A stretch of 64,000 nt of DNA from Candidatus Deianiraea vastatrix (GCF_007993655.1 NZ_CP029077.1:986744-1050743); one strand, 5' to 3'. Positions 25,529 to 35,736 are shown, counted from the stretch's first letter. Program-made: numbers and translations. The notes: a model not told the origin generated them from the letters alone.

Positions 25529-26446
25529 ATGATAAAAGTTAGCAACAAACTGCAAAGTTCCTTTTCGGCTGATTCGGTTTTATATTTATCCTTTTGTTTA
25601 TTTAATGCAATATTGTATACATGCATTAAATACTTTTCAAAATCCATGGGCATGAAAACTTTAATGCTTGCATCATACATGAATATTGGAATGTTTATAA
25701 TGTATAATATTATTTTTGCGAAAGCTATCTGGCAAGAAAAAATGTACATGAATATTTTTAGATTTGCAAATTTACTACTTTCAACTGCAATGATAGCGGG
25801 AGTTACAAAAATGTACTGCGTGCACTATGTCGAGCCGCGCGATGCATACATCATAACCCACGCAACACCACTTGTTGTAATGCTCTTTGCAACAATATTC
25901 TTGCGTGAAAAAATGATCTTAAAATACTGGCTTTATGGCGCTCTTTCCTTCATTGGTGTTTGTATCTATATCTCAAAAAAGCTTGATATAAACGGATTTT
26001 ATTACGGAATTTTATTCCTACATGTGATTTTTAAAGCCACCACGCATATCGCAGTTAAAAAAGTTTCCAAACAAAGCACGATACAGGTAATGTTTTATGA
26101 TGATTTGTTTTTCTCAATTTTTGCAGTTTTCTACTTAAGTCAAAATGGCGGTTTTGATTACAAAATGTATTTTAACTGGCAAATATTATTAATTATTGTG
26201 GTTTCATCGCTTGCAATGTTCTCTTTTGCAAAATCATATAAACTTGCAAAAAATGGTATAACAAAATTGCAAAATCTTGATTTTTCAAAAATCATTTTTA
26301 CCTTTATTTTAGCAGTTTTATTTCTTGATGACAAGATAGAAACAAACGAGTTAGTTGGATCTGGAGTGATTATTTTATCGATAGTTTTGTCTCAAGTTGA
26401 ATTTAAGGCAATATTAAAATCGAAAACATCGAAAAAGAAATCATAA
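25529..26446 (+). CDS. EamA/DMT-family transporter
   Basis: The start chosen is MIKVSNKLQS at 25529; an in-frame ATG at 25520 adds three residues. About ten membrane helices in 305 residues form two EamA repeats (first ending LREKMILKYWLYGALSFIGVCIYIS, second ending LDDKIETNELVGSGVIILSIVLS). Such carriers export amino acids or metabolites, or import nucleotides and SAM in Rickettsiales. The substrate is not predictable from sequence. Confidence 0.85.
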   Translation: MIKVSNKLQSSFSADSVLYLSFCLFNAILYTCIKYFSKSMGMKTLMLASYMNIGMFIMYNIIFAKAIWQEKMYMNIFRFANLLLSTAMIAGVTKMYCVHYVEPRDAYIITHATPLVVMLFATIFLREKMILKYWLYGALSFIGVCIYISKKLDINGFYYGILFLHVIFKATTHIAVKKVSKQSTIQVMFYDDLFFSIFAVFYLSQNGGFDYKMYFNWQILLIIVVSSLAMFSFAKSYKLAKNGITKLQNLDFSKIIFTFILAVLFLDDKIETNELVGSGVIILSIVLSQVEFKAILKSKTSKKKS

Positions 26447-26457
26447 TTGCTAGACTT

Positions 26458-26577
26458 TTATAGAGAAATTTCTCTGTAAATAAGCGTGTTTTCCGTGGCT
26501 AAATTTGATAAAATCATGCCTATTGCGTCAATCTTGAGTGCTGCGTGTGGCTTCCCCTTGAAAACTGCTGTATACAT
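26458..26577 (-). CDS. Possible 39-residue ORF or gene remnant
   Basis: A minus frame ATG to TAA encodes 39 residues of normal-looking protein (FKGKPHAALKIDAIGMILSN). It could be the C-terminal stub of a lost gene. It contains a perfect palindrome AGAGAAATTTCTCT near its 3' end. I do not recognise it. Confidence 0.25.
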   Translation of the reverse strand: MYTAVFKGKPHAALKIDAIGMILSNLATENTLIYREISL

Positions 26578-26676
26578 AAAGGTTTTTTCAAATTATTGGT
26601 GATGCAAAAATAGAAGTCAGTTTTTTTCTTGAAATATAAAATATCGGGCTCCAAATGTAGTAAAATATATAGAAAT

Positions 26677-27276
26677 ATGCAGGAAATTTTCTTAAAAGCT
26701 TTAATCATAGGTTTTTCAATTAGCATGGCTATAGGGCCAATTGCCATGATTGGGATTAAAAACGGGCTTGCAAAAGGGTTTTTTGCATGTTTTGCAGTGG
26801 GGATTGGGGCGACAATTGCAGATTGTTTTTATGGTTTTCTTGCAGGCGGTGGAATGCAATTTTTAACCAAATTTTTACTTGAGTATCAAAATATTATTAA
26901 AACTACGGGCGGGCTAACCCTAGTATACATGGGCTTTAAAGAGGTAAAAAATGCAAAAAACCCTGTATCCAACATAGATTTTAATGCTAGAGATTTTTTT
27001 CAAACTATTATTCTCGTATTCCTGCTTACAATGAAAAACCCCATGACTATTATGTTTTTCCTTGGTGTATTTGGCACAATGGGTGATAGCGACTTGACAT
27101 TTAATGAAATTGCTGTTATGATCTCCGGTATAGCAGTTGCCGGCATTTCATGGTGGATTTTCTTGAGTTTATTTGTTGCAAAAATAAGAGTGAAAATTAC
27201 CCAAAAATACATTACAGTACTTAAAGTTATTTCAGGATTTGTGCTTATTGCTTTTGGAATTTGTGCATTAATTTAG
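26677..27276 (+). CDS. LysE-family amino-acid exporter
   Basis: The start chosen is MQEIFLKALI at 26677, where the first helix begins; an upstream ATG at 26629 adds a polar leader. The 199-residue protein has six helices and the LysE/RhtB signature GFSISMAIGPIAMIGIKNGLAKGF in the first two helices. It exports lysine, arginine, threonine or similar compounds in relatives. It converges with rnj three bases later. Confidence 0.88.
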   Translation: MQEIFLKALIIGFSISMAIGPIAMIGIKNGLAKGFFACFAVGIGATIADCFYGFLAGGGMQFLTKFLLEYQNIIKTTGGLTLVYMGFKEVKNAKNPVSNIDFNARDFFQTIILVFLLTMKNPMTIMFFLGVFGTMGDSDLTFNEIAVMISGIAVAGISWWIFLSLFVAKIRVKITQKYITVLKVISGFVLIAFGICALI

Positions 27277-27279
27277 CAA

Positions 27280-28989
27280 CTAAAGATAATGCAAAGACAG
27301 CGATAAAACCGGTGATTTATCAAAGTTCTTTAGGAAGCTTTTTTCTATAAAACCCTTTGCCATGTCGTAGGATTTTTTATGAATTTTTGCCTCAATTTCC
27401 TTATTTATTTTATCTTTTTTAAATGATGACAGCACTTCTGAATTAATCACTTTTTCAAGTTTTTTAACAATTTCATCAAGCTTTTTAAATGTTGAATTTT
27501 CATCATCAAGCAGCCCGATTATATCAAATTTCGCACTTGTAATAGACATTTTCGCCTTATTTACAACAAAACTCATTGATAAAACTCCGCTTTCTTTAAT
27601 TTTGCGTCTTTGTGATATTGCACGCGAGGAAGGGGGAAGTAAAAATCTGCCATCAACACAGAGATAATCGGCTTTCACTGCTCCAACTTTTTTAACATCA
27701 TCTTTTTCAATCAACAAAACATCACCATCTCGCAAAAATATAGATTTTTCCGCAAGTTTTTCATCATGTGCCATTTTACAGTGTTCACGAAGATTAACAG
27801 ATTCACCATGAACTGGAATTGCAAATTTTGGCTTTGCGATTGTATAAATTTGACGAAGTTCATCTTTTTTTGGATGCCCAGAGACATGCACAAAATGCTC
27901 TCTTTCCGTTATAACCTCTATGTTTTTATCGGCAAGGCGGTTAAGTGTTGAAAGGATTTTCTTTTCATTTCCAGGTATTATTTTTGACGAGAAAATTACT
28001 GTGTCGTTACTGTGTAGCTTTACTATTGGATGGGAATTATTTGAAACTTTTGCAATTGTTGCAAGTGGCTCACCTTGGCAGCCAGTGCAAATCATAACAA
28101 CTTCGCCTTTTGGATAAGTCATAGCTTCTTTTGCATCTAAAAAGTCATAGCCTTGTAGGTAGCCATTATTTTGGGCAATTGATGTGATTTTATGAAGCGA
28201 TAAACCCGATATTCCAACAACACGACCAAGCTTTCTTGCAACCTTTGCTATTGTCTCAATTCTTGCAACATTTGATGCAAAAGTTGTAATTACAATCATG
28301 CCTTTTTTAGTTTTCATAAGGCTATATAGGCTTGCCTCAAGTTCCCCTTCGCTATTGGAGTGACCTTCAGATAGCACATTTGTTGAATCGCAAACAAGTG
28401 CCGTTACACCATTTTCGCATAATTTTCTCATTTTTACGAAGTCTGAAGTCTCACCAATTACCGGGTCTGGATCAAATTTCCAGTCTCCGGTATGGAAAAC
28501 CGATATATCGCCAGCTTTTATAAGCATGCCGTGCATTTCTGGAATTGAATGTGTTAAAAATATAGGCTCTATATCAAAATTTCCTATTTTTATCAAGCTA
28601 TTTTTTATCTCTTTAAATTTCACTTCGCCTGGGTCAATTCTTCTATCTTTTAGCCTCAAATTTACGAAGTCTAAAGCAAATTTTGTACCATAAACAGGGC
28701 ATTTTAATTCTTTTATATAGTGAGATAAAGCACCAACGTGGTCTTCATGAACATGTGTTAAAATTATAGCGGAAATCTTAATTTTATTTACTCTTATAAA
28801 GTTAATATCGGGAATTATAATATCAACTCCCGGTACTATTCTCTCTTGACCAAAAGACGCACCGCAATCTATCATAATCCATGTATTTTTATAGCAATAA
28901 AGGGTCATATTTTTACCTATTTCGCCGCATCCACCAAGTGGAAGCATTAAAACGCCCTCGTGTTTTGCAGATATTGAAAATTTTGACAT
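27280..28989 (-). CDS. rnj: Ribonuclease J
   Basis: RNase J is an endo- and 5'-3' exoribonuclease for mRNA decay and rRNA processing. The 569-residue protein has a metallo-beta-lactamase domain with THVHEDHVGA (H79, H81, D83, H84), the beta-CASP domain (TTFASNVARIETIAKVARKLGR), and HVSGHPKKDEL near residue 370. A C-terminal domain follows. The second His-motif residue is preceded by Val (HVHEDH) instead of the common Gly. Full length. Confidence 0.96.
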   Translation of the reverse strand: MSKFSISAKHEGVLMLPLGGCGEIGKNMTLYCYKNTWIMIDCGASFGQERIVPGVDIIIPDINFIRVNKIKISAIILTHVHEDHVGALSHYIKELKCPVYGTKFALDFVNLRLKDRRIDPGEVKFKEIKNSLIKIGNFDIEPIFLTHSIPEMHGMLIKAGDISVFHTGDWKFDPDPVIGETSDFVKMRKLCENGVTALVCDSTNVLSEGHSNSEGELEASLYSLMKTKKGMIVITTFASNVARIETIAKVARKLGRVVGISGLSLHKITSIAQNNGYLQGYDFLDAKEAMTYPKGEVVMICTGCQGEPLATIAKVSNNSHPIVKLHSNDTVIFSSKIIPGNEKKILSTLNRLADKNIEVITEREHFVHVSGHPKKDELRQIYTIAKPKFAIPVHGESVNLREHCKMAHDEKLAEKSIFLRDGDVLLIEKDDVKKVGAVKADYLCVDGRFLLPPSSRAISQRRKIKESGVLSMSFVVNKAKMSITSAKFDIIGLLDDENSTFKKLDEIVKKLEKVINSEVLSSFKKDKINKEIEAKIHKKSYDMAKGFIEKSFLKNFDKSPVLSLSLHYL

Positions 28990-29010
28990 AAAAAAGCTTA
29001 TTTCACAAAA

Positions 29011-29038
29011 AGCATAGAAATATTTTTCGTAAAGTCAA
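29011..29038 (-). promoter_or_regulatory. Promoter of rnj
   Basis: TTGACT (29033-29038) and TATGCT (29011-29016) on the minus strand with 16 bases between, 22 bases before the rnj ATG. Confidence 0.5.
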
Positions 29039-29047
29039 TTTATTTAT

Positions 29048-29075
29048 TTGACTTTTAGTAAAATCATATTATAAA
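29048..29075 (+). promoter_or_regulatory. Promoter of the RodZ-like/LicD unit
   Basis: TTGACT (29048-29053) and TATAAA (29070-29075) with 16 bases between, 25 bases before the ATG at 29101. It is back to back with the rnj promoter, with the two -35 boxes nine bases apart. Confidence 0.5.
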
Positions 29076-29100
29076 GATATATGGAATATCTATTAGATAT

Positions 29101-29550
29101 ATGAATGAAAAAGGTAATCTTGCAAAATTTATTGATGTTGGAAATATACTTGAAAAGCGTAGAACAGAGGTTGGTTTTACTGTAGAGCAAATTGCTAAAA
29201 AACTGAAACTAGGTGAGAATATAATAAGGGCTATAGAGTCTGGAGAGGTTGAAGAAATAATGCAAAAAATATATTATCAAGGACTGGTGTGTCAATATGC
29301 GAAAATCATAGGATTAAAAGAAGAGAAGATAATGCAGTATATATCGCAAGACATTGAAAATATTAACAACCAGCATTCGCAAAAGATTTTAAATCTTAGA
29401 TATAAAAGCTATATAAAGGTTAGTAAAATTTCATTAAAATTGTTTTACTCAATTGGTGCTGCTATTATTATAGTTATCATAATTAATAGCATGATTAAAA
29501 AAAATAAAGTTAATACAAATGAGGTAATTAAGTCAGATTTCTCAATATAA
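29101..29550 (+). CDS. RodZ-like helix-turn-helix membrane protein
   Basis: The 149-residue protein has an N-terminal HTH_25/Xre-like domain (VGNILEKRRTEVGFTVEQIAKKLKLGENIIRAIESGE, residues about 14-50). A polar linker follows, then one membrane helix near residues 115-137 (ISLKLFYSIGAAIIIVIIINS) and a short tail. This is the layout of RodZ, which links MreB to the membrane, but the periplasmic domain is absent. A short RodZ or a membrane-tethered regulator are both possible. Confidence 0.7.
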   Translation: MNEKGNLAKFIDVGNILEKRRTEVGFTVEQIAKKLKLGENIIRAIESGEVEEIMQKIYYQGLVCQYAKIIGLKEEKIMQYISQDIENINNQHSQKILNLRYKSYIKVSKISLKLFYSIGAAIIIVIIINSMIKKNKVNTNEVIKSDFSI

Positions 29551-29566
29551 ATTTTTAGTTAAAAAA

Positions 29567-30424
29567 ATGAAAAAAGCACTATCAAAATTTGCATGCTCTT
29601 GCTCACTTACCAGTATAAACTGCCCAATTTTTAAGTTCTTTTTAATTGGCTATATATTTTTTTCAATTTCGCATACAAAACAAATAGAGAGAAAATTAGA
29701 TAAATTATCTGCGAATAACAGGGTAATTTTAGCAAATATAACCGATATTTCAAAACTAAAACCAGCAACAGGAATTACTCGTGAAATTCAGATTTATCAC
29801 CTTAATCTGCTTGCAAAATTAGATAAAATTTTAAAGGCAAATAACCTTTCCTACTGGGCAGATTGGGGCACTTTAATAGGAGCGGTACGCCATAAAGGAT
29901 TTATCCCGTGGGACGACGATATAGACCTTGGAATGATGCGTAAAGACTACGAAATTTTGCGTAGTAAAATAAAAGAGCTTAAAACTGATGAGATTTCATT
30001 TCATGTAACAGATATAATACATGTAAGAGACGAGAAAAACGATATAGAAATTGATATTTTTCCTTACGACTTTGCAAATAAAGAGCATTTTGAAAAGCAA
30101 ATGAAAGAGAGGGTAAATTTTGTGAAATACTGGCGCAAGATAGCACTTACTAAAACTATGAGCGCAAAATGGGCAAGTGAAATTGCAAAAAAATACGAAA
30201 CGCAAGATTCAGATTTAATAATAGGTGGCATTGAATATCCGCACGAAGAAACTGCGATAAAAACCTACGCAAAATCAACAATCTTCCCATTAAAATACGC
30301 ACAATTTGAGAATATTCAAATACCAGTTCCAAATAATAGCGATGTGTATTTAAAAACGAAATTTGGTAATTACATGTCACTTCCTTCAGATTTTGGCTGT
30401 GGAATGCATTCTAGTGGTTGTTAA
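29567..30424 (+). CDS. LicD-family protein
   Basis: LicD proteins are nucleotidyltransferase-fold enzymes that transfer phosphocholine or similar groups to surface glycans, or sugar phosphates. The 285-residue protein has the signature WADWGTLIGAVRHKG followed by IPWDDDIDLG (residues about 98-121), and later EIDIFPYDF. An N-terminal hydrophobic segment (FKFFLIGYIFFSIS) may anchor it; it is preceded by several Cys. Base and codon use look slightly less AT-rich than the neighbours, as in the 5-7.8 kb cassette, so transfer is possible. It overlaps the convergent DUF167 gene by four bases. Confidence 0.8.
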   Translation: MKKALSKFACSCSLTSINCPIFKFFLIGYIFFSISHTKQIERKLDKLSANNRVILANITDISKLKPATGITREIQIYHLNLLAKLDKILKANNLSYWADWGTLIGAVRHKGFIPWDDDIDLGMMRKDYEILRSKIKELKTDEISFHVTDIIHVRDEKNDIEIDIFPYDFANKEHFEKQMKERVNFVKYWRKIALTKTMSAKWASEIAKKYETQDSDLIIGGIEYPHEETAIKTYAKSTIFPLKYAQFENIQIPVPNNSDVYLKTKFGNYMSLPSDFGCGMHSSGC

Positions 30425-30654
30425 TTTATTATTTCAACAACTTTCGCTCTTGAAGAAAGCCCTGATTTAATAGTAATATTTGACTTTGGAGTATTAAAAT
30501 GCTTCGATAAAATCTCAATTAATTCACGATTTGCCTTTCCATCTTCTGGAACGGAAATAACTCTAACCTCGTAGACTTCATTTCCAAAAATATCTTTCAA
30601 AATCTCTAAATTTTGCTTTTTTGAACAAGGGAAAATCTTTACATTTATCTTCAT
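30421..30654 (-). CDS. DUF167 (YggU) family protein
   Basis: A full-length 77-residue member of a small conserved family: KINVKIFPCSKKQN, then VISVPEDGKANRELIEILSK and the closing KSGLSSRAKVVEI. The molecular role is unknown. The family fold is alpha/beta and it often sits near YggT or pyrroline-5-carboxylate reductase, which are not seen here. Confidence 0.88.
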   Translation of the reverse strand: MKINVKIFPCSKKQNLEILKDIFGNEVYEVRVISVPEDGKANRELIEILSKHFNTPKSNITIKSGLSSRAKVVEIIN

Positions 30655-30758
30655 AAAATTGCAACTTTCGTAATTTCTATATAATAAAAATTACTATTCA
30701 AGATTTTTTATTTGCTTTTTATAAATTTTGTCATAGAAGTTTAAAAAATGTGTTTGTT

Positions 30759-32297
30759 ATGTCAAGCGAAGTTATACAGTCACTAATTAAAAAGCGTGAA
30801 GCTGCTCAAATGGGTGGTGGGCAAAAGAGAATCGATAAACAGCATGAGCAAAATAAACTCACTGCAAGAGAAAGAATTGATGTCTTACTTGACAAAGGCT
30901 CCTTTGAGGAAAGAGGGCTTTATGTTGAGCATAGATCGACAAATTTTGGTCTTGATAAAAGCAAAGTTCCGGGAGATGGAGTAGTTGTTGGATATGGCAC
31001 GATTTACGGAAGACCAGTATTTGTATATAGTCAAGATTTTACAGTACTTGGTGGATCACTTAGTGAGACAAATGCAAAAAAAATCTGCATGATACAAGAT
31101 TTGGCAATTCAAAATGGAATACCTTTAATAGGAATTAATGACTCAGGTGGGGCAAGAATACAAGAAGGCGTGCTTTCGCTTTCCGGATATGGTGAAATTT
31201 TTCAAAGAAACATTACTGCATCTGGCGTTATACCGCAAATTTCTGTTATAATGGGGCCATGTGCCGGCGGCGCTGTTTACTCCCCTGCCCTCACTGATTT
31301 TACATTCATGGTTAAAGACACATCTTATATGTTTGTAACAGGGCCGGATGTTGTAAAAACCGTAACTTACGAGGACATAAGCAAAGAAGACCTTGGCGGT
31401 GCAAGCGTTCATGGCAAGAAAACAGGCGTTGCAGATTTCGTTTTCCCAGATGATATAACAACACTGCTTAATGTTCGCAAATTATTTACATACCTTCCAC
31501 TTTCAAATAAAGAAGATAGCTTGCCGTTTACGCAAAGTGATGATAAATGCGATAGAATGGACTATTCTTTAGATACCCTAGTGCCTGCAAATTCAAACAT
31601 GCCATACGACATGAAGGAGTTAATTCTACGCTTCGTTGATAATCAAGATTTCATGGAAATTCAATCAGAGCATGCAAAAAATATAATAGTTGGCTTTGGA
31701 AGATTAATGGGCAAGACAGTTGGGATTGTTGCAAATCAACCAAAAGAATTATCTGGATGCCTTGATATAAATTCATCACGAAAAGCAGCAAGATTTGTGC
31801 GTTTTTGCGATGCTTTTAATATTCCTCTTGTAACATTCGTTGACGTACCAGGGTTCCTGCCAGGTCGCGATCAAGAGCATAATGGCATAATTAAACATGG
31901 TGCAAAATTACTTTATGCTTACGGCGAGGCTACAGTTCCGAAAATCACGGTTGTAACGCGAAAAGCATATGGCGGAGCGTATATTGTTATGAATTCTAAA
32001 CACCTTCGTGGAGATGTAAATTACGCTTGGGCGAACGCTGAAATTGCCGTTATGGGTCCTAAAGGTGCTGTTGAAATACTCTTTAAAGACGAAGCAGGTG
32101 ACAAAGAAAAGCTTGCTATTCGTGAAAAAGAGTATAAAGAAGAGATAACCAACCCGATAGTTGCTGCAACTTATGGCTTTATAGACGAAATAATCCGCCC
32201 GCATAACACAAGATGGCGCGTTTACCGATCTCTTGAATTGCTACAAAATAAGAAAGTCAACTTGCCGTGGAAAAAGCACGATAATTTGCCGCTTTAA
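30759..32297 (+). CDS. Acyl-CoA (propionyl-CoA) carboxylase beta subunit
   Basis: The start chosen is [10 protein letters not shown] at 30759; an ATG at 30750 adds three residues. This is the carboxyltransferase subunit that moves CO2 from carboxybiotin to propionyl- or acetyl-CoA. The 512-residue protein has two crotonase-like halves with the acyl-CoA pocket [19 protein letters not shown] and [15 protein letters not shown]. The second half has [14 protein letters not shown] and [12 protein letters not shown]. The closest family is PccB. The biotin-carrying alpha subunit is not in the window. Confidence 0.92.
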   Translation: MSSEVIQSLIKKREAAQMGGGQKRIDKQHEQNKLTARERIDVLLDKGSFEERGLYVEHRSTNFGLDKSKVPGDGVVVGYGTIYGRPVFVYSQDFTVLGGSLSETNAKKICMIQDLAIQNGIPLIGINDSGGARIQEGVLSLSGYGEIFQRNITASGVIPQISVIMGPCAGGAVYSPALTDFTFMVKDTSYMFVTGPDVVKTVTYEDISKEDLGGASVHGKKTGVADFVFPDDITTLLNVRKLFTYLPLSNKEDSLPFTQSDDKCDRMDYSLDTLVPANSNMPYDMKELILRFVDNQDFMEIQSEHAKNIIVGFGRLMGKTVGIVANQPKELSGCLDINSSRKAARFVRFCDAFNIPLVTFVDVPGFLPGRDQEHNGIIKHGAKLLYAYGEATVPKITVVTRKAYGGAYIVMNSKHLRGDVNYAWANAEIAVMGPKGAVEILFKDEAGDKEKLAIREKEYKEEITNPIVAATYGFIDEIIRPHNTRWRVYRSLELLQNKKVNLPWKKHDNLPL

Positions 32298-32506
32298 TTA
32301 AACTATTGCAAGCTTGATTATTCAACTTTATATAGTCCAATCCTACATCAATCTTTTCTCTATAGTTACTTTCATATTGCAATACATATTTCATCTCTTA
32401 ATCTTCTTCAGAAGTTTAAATATAGGATTATTATATAAAAACTTTACAAGAAAATGCTTGATTTTTTATTTTTTGTCATCATAGTGTAAAAAATATATTT
32501 CTAGAT

Positions 32507-33493
32507 ATGGAAAAAATAACAACAAGAGAAGCAATTAGAGACGGAATTGCACTTGAAATGAGAAGGGATAAAAATGTTTTTATAATGGGTGAAGAGGTTG
32601 CCGAATATCAAGGTGCCTATAAAGTCACTCAAGGTTTATTACAGGAATTTGGAAGTAAAAGAGTAATAGATACGCCAATTACAGAGCATGGATTTGCAGG
32701 TATTGGAGTTGGCGCAGCATTTGCCGGTCTTCGCCCAATAGTTGAGTTTATGACTTTTAACTTTGCAATGCAGGCGATAGATCAAATTATAAACTCTGCC
32801 GCTAAAACACATTATATGTCTGGCGGACAGGTTCGTTGCCCTATAGTATTTCGTGGCCCAAATGGCTCTGCATCAAGAGTTGGCGCGCAACACTCACAAT
32901 GTTTTGCTTCTTGGTATGGACATTGCCCAGGGCTAAAAGTTGTTTCACCATACAGCGCAAAAGATGCAAAAGCCTTGATTATTGCTGCTATTCGTGATGA
33001 AAATCCTGTTATCGTTTTAGAACATGAACTTCTTTATGGAGACTCGTGGGATATAACTCCTGATTTTGATGAAGAAATTCAAATTGGTAAGGCGAAAATT
33101 GCAAAAAGTGGAAGTGATGTAACTATAGTTGCATTTTCATACGCTATGAGATTTGCCCTTCAGGCTGCTGAAATTTTACAAAATGAACATGGAATTAATG
33201 CAGAGGTAATAGATTTACTTTCAATTCGCCCACTTGATATTGACACCATTATTTCATCTGTTAAAAAAACAAATAGACTAGTTTGCGTTGAAGAAGGCTG
33301 GCCTTTTGCCGGAATTTCAAGCGAAATTGCCTTCCAAGTAAATGAGCTTGCGTTTGATTATCTTGACGCACCAATAAAGCGTGTGACGGCTGAAGATGTT
33401 CCGCTTCCGTATGCTGCAAATCTTGAAAAACTTGCCCTTCCAAGCGCGCAGAAGATTATAGATCAGGTTTTATCTGTTTGCTATGCGTCGTAG
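32507..33493 (+). CDS. pdhB: Pyruvate dehydrogenase E1 beta subunit
   Basis: PdhB forms, with PdhA, the thiamine-diphosphate E1 that decarboxylates pyruvate. The 328-residue protein is full length. It opens [17 protein letters not shown] and has the family motifs [38 protein letters not shown] and [12 protein letters not shown]. pdhA is not adjacent. It overlaps mnhE by 11 bases, an unusual operon partner. Confidence 0.95.
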   Translation: MEKITTREAIRDGIALEMRRDKNVFIMGEEVAEYQGAYKVTQGLLQEFGSKRVIDTPITEHGFAGIGVGAAFAGLRPIVEFMTFNFAMQAIDQIINSAAKTHYMSGGQVRCPIVFRGPNGSASRVGAQHSQCFASWYGHCPGLKVVSPYSAKDAKALIIAAIRDENPVIVLEHELLYGDSWDITPDFDEEIQIGKAKIAKSGSDVTIVAFSYAMRFALQAAEILQNEHGINAEVIDLLSIRPLDIDTIISSVKKTNRLVCVEEGWPFAGISSEIAFQVNELAFDYLDAPIKRVTAEDVPLPYAANLEKLALPSAQKIIDQVLSVCYAS

Positions 33494-34010
33494 AGTGATA
33501 AACTTCCTAAAATTACTCAAGTTTTACTTATTAATATTCTTTACAATGCTATTAATATGGTATTTAATGTCATCTGAGTATTCTTTTGGATTTTTAATTT
33601 TCGCAATAATAGCTTCTTGGTCAACAATATTAATATGCACAAGTTTTGATTTAATTAAGATTAACAGAGACATAAAATATAAACATATCAAGCATATATT
33701 CCTATATTATGTATGGGTTGTAAAAAGCGTTTTTCTTGCATCAATTGATGTAGTGCGTCGTATATGGAGTGTAAGCGGTAGTTCAAATAGTGGTTTTTGC
33801 ACTATAAGAATACCAAAAACTACAACAATTGGAATGGTTGCCTTTGCAAACTCGGTAACCCTTACACCTGGAACAATAAGTGTATATCTTGATGGAGAAA
33901 CATTAATAGTTCATACCCTTGACACAAGCCTTGAAAAAGTTTTAGTAAAAGACAGCGTTGTTATGATAAGAAGAGTTAATAAATTAATAGGATATAAAGC
34001 CAATGATTAG
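33483..34010 (+). CDS. mnhE: Mrp/Mnh antiporter subunit E
   Basis: Subunit E is a small subunit of the multisubunit Na+/H+ antiporter. The 175-residue protein has two or three N-terminal helices and then the cytoplasmic region with [31 protein letters not shown], which is strongly conserved in MrpE. It overlaps pdhB upstream and mnhF downstream by eight bases. Confidence 0.9.
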   Translation: MRRRVINFLKLLKFYLLIFFTMLLIWYLMSSEYSFGFLIFAIIASWSTILICTSFDLIKINRDIKYKHIKHIFLYYVWVVKSVFLASIDVVRRIWSVSGSSNSGFCTIRIPKTTTIGMVAFANSVTLTPGTISVYLDGETLIVHTLDTSLEKVLVKDSVVMIRRVNKLIGYKAND

Positions 34011-34269
34011 ATTTGCAATATTTTTTACATCAATTTGCTTCATTATTTTGCTTTTCACTCTTGTGAGTAATTCAAAAAATATGATAATAAAAATTGTCTT
34101 GTCAAATGCATCGACTACATTAATTGCCGGCATTATAGTTTTATTTGGAACTCTTTACGACTACCCTGAATATATCGATATAGCGGTAATATATGCCCTA
34201 CTCGGCTTTGCAATATCGACTGTTTTGTTATTTTTTGTTACATCTGGAAAGGAAAAAAAGAGTCATTAG
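34003..34269 (+). CDS. mnhF: Mrp/Mnh antiporter subunit F
   Basis: An 88-residue, three-helix protein. It lies directly after mnhE with an eight-base overlap, as in mrp operons, and has the MrpF features IIKIVLSNASTTLIAGIIVLFG and YIDIAVIYALLGFAISTVLLFF. mnhG does not follow; tatB converges five bases later. Confidence 0.85.
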   Translation: MIRFAIFFTSICFIILLFTLVSNSKNMIIKIVLSNASTTLIAGIIVLFGTLYDYPEYIDIAVIYALLGFAISTVLLFFVTSGKEKKSH

Positions 34270-34273
34270 AAAA

Positions 34274-34906
34274 TTATTTTTTCAATTTCTCCTTTAACAC
34301 CTCGTAGTCTATGTCTTCAAAATTCAACATTTCTTGCGATAGTCTGGAATTATTAGCTTCTTCTTTTTGAGGTTTGTCATCTTTAGTTGGAAAGCTTACA
34401 AAGTCTAGGAATAAGTCTAGATTTTCCTCTTTATTATTATTTAATTGCATGTTCTGATTTAGACTAATTGGCTCATCAGATAAAGTTTTACTTGATTTTT
34501 CTGTTTTAAAATCATCTTCATCTTGCATTTTAAGGAAAAATTCCTCAAATTCATCCCTATCTTCATTTCGAGATTCAATATCTTGTATATCAAAATTATC
34601 AGATGCAACATCATTATTTACAATTTCGTTGTTTCTTGATATATCGATATTTACTCTTTCATCAAAGTCTTTTATCAATGGGGCTGCAAGTACAATATCG
34701 CTATACATTTTTTGTAAATAGTTTTCATCATGCTCCTGCTGCATTATTAAATCTACTGCTTGTTTTTTAAAGTCATCGGTTTTATCGCGGATTTTCGTAA
34801 TTGTTGTCATAATTTTTGCAACATTTTCTTGCAAATCTTTTGGGCGAAGAAAAACCAGGGCAATAATTGCAACAACTGCTATTTCACCAAAAGATATTCC
34901 TATCAT
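34274..34906 (-). CDS. tatB: Twin-arginine translocation protein TatB
   Basis: TatB receives folded twin-arginine substrates with TatC. The 210-residue protein starts with the membrane helix and hinge MIGISFGEIAVVAIIALVFLRP, then an amphipathic helix (KDLQENVAKIMTTITKIRD). A long acidic, probably disordered tail follows. The usual GP hinge is RP. It overlaps the exonuclease gene by four bases. tatA and tatC are not in the window. Confidence 0.85.
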   Translation of the reverse strand: MIGISFGEIAVVAIIALVFLRPKDLQENVAKIMTTITKIRDKTDDFKKQAVDLIMQQEHDENYLQKMYSDIVLAAPLIKDFDERVNIDISRNNEIVNNDVASDNFDIQDIESRNEDRDEFEEFFLKMQDEDDFKTEKSSKTLSDEPISLNQNMQLNNNKEENLDLFLDFVSFPTKDDKPQKEEANNSRLSQEMLNFEDIDYEVLKEKLKK

Positions 34907-35736
34907 ACAATAAATTTACCAAATTTAATCGATGTTTTTGCTTGACTATAAAACTGCTCAAGATGCTTTATTTTTGCGATATTTTCAAATAAAGACGCAA
35001 GTGATTTCTCATACCCTGATTTTGAAATCTCACCTTTATGAAACTCAGATATTAAGAACAATATAAAGGTTGCAATTGCATCTTCTTCACAGTAGTTTCT
35101 AATTTCTGCAATTTTTCCATCTTTAAATAGTGTAAAAACCTCGCTGCCATCTGTGTTTATCTTAGCTGGAATGTCAAATAGGCTGCATACTTCGGCCATT
35201 TTTAGTCCTCCGCTTGGCGGTTTATAAAAGTCAATTAAATCAAGATTATACCTGTCGCCCCATTTATCGCTATAGGTTTTTTCAGATCTATATTGCGAAA
35301 TTTGCTCTTCTTTATAAAACCAATCAAAGGCAATATCGTAAAACATTGCACGGTATTTTAGAACTGGAATATCAAAAGTTTTGCCGTTAAATGTTACAAA
35401 CCTTGGTGTATTTTTCCCGCAATATTTTGAAAAACCCAAGATTAATTCCTCTTCAGTAGATTTTTCATCGCCAGCACTTTTAATATTTAGGGTTTTATAC
35501 CATTTTTCATCTTTTGTATCGGTAATTTCCGCCTCAACATAGCTAAGGCACGCAAGCTGCCAAAATGGCTGACGAAGAAACTGATTTCCATTTGCAATTT
35601 TTTCATGATACTCAACTATAAGGCGATAAACCTCATCATTTGTTGTTTTTTCATCAAGACATAAAAGGCGTTTTGCGGCATGCAAATCCGGCACTGTTTC
35701 TATATCAAAAGCGAATATTTTGCCTTTATTTAGCAT
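34903..35736 (-). CDS. PolB-like 3'-5' exonuclease
   Basis: The 277-residue protein belongs to the DnaQ/RNase H-like exonucleases related to the proofreading domain of DNA polymerase B (COG3298). Motifs are ExoI FAFDIETVPD, ExoII FVTFNGKTFDIPVLKYRA, and ExoIII near YCEEDAIATFILFL. The C-terminal 40 residues are a helical extension. It probably trims DNA or RNA in repair; no partner is evident except the overlapping tatB. Confidence 0.85.
   Translation of the reverse strand: MLNKGKIFAFDIETVPDLHAAKRLLCLDEKTTNDEVYRLIVEYHEKIANGNQFLRQPFWQLACLSYVEAEITDTKDEKWYKTLNIKSAGDEKSTEEELILGFSKYCGKNTPRFVTFNGKTFDIPVLKYRAMFYDIAFDWFYKEEQISQYRSEKTYSDKWGDRYNLDLIDFYKPPSGGLKMAEVCSLFDIPAKINTDGSEVFTLFKDGKIAEIRNYCEEDAIATFILFLISEFHKGEISKSGYEKSLASLFENIAKIKHLEQFYSQAKTSIKFGKFIV

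Noticed and set aside
26464-26477. AGAGAAATTTCTCT palindrome as a terminator.
   Set aside because: Perfect palindrome without a loop and without a T-run; it lies in a possible small ORF.
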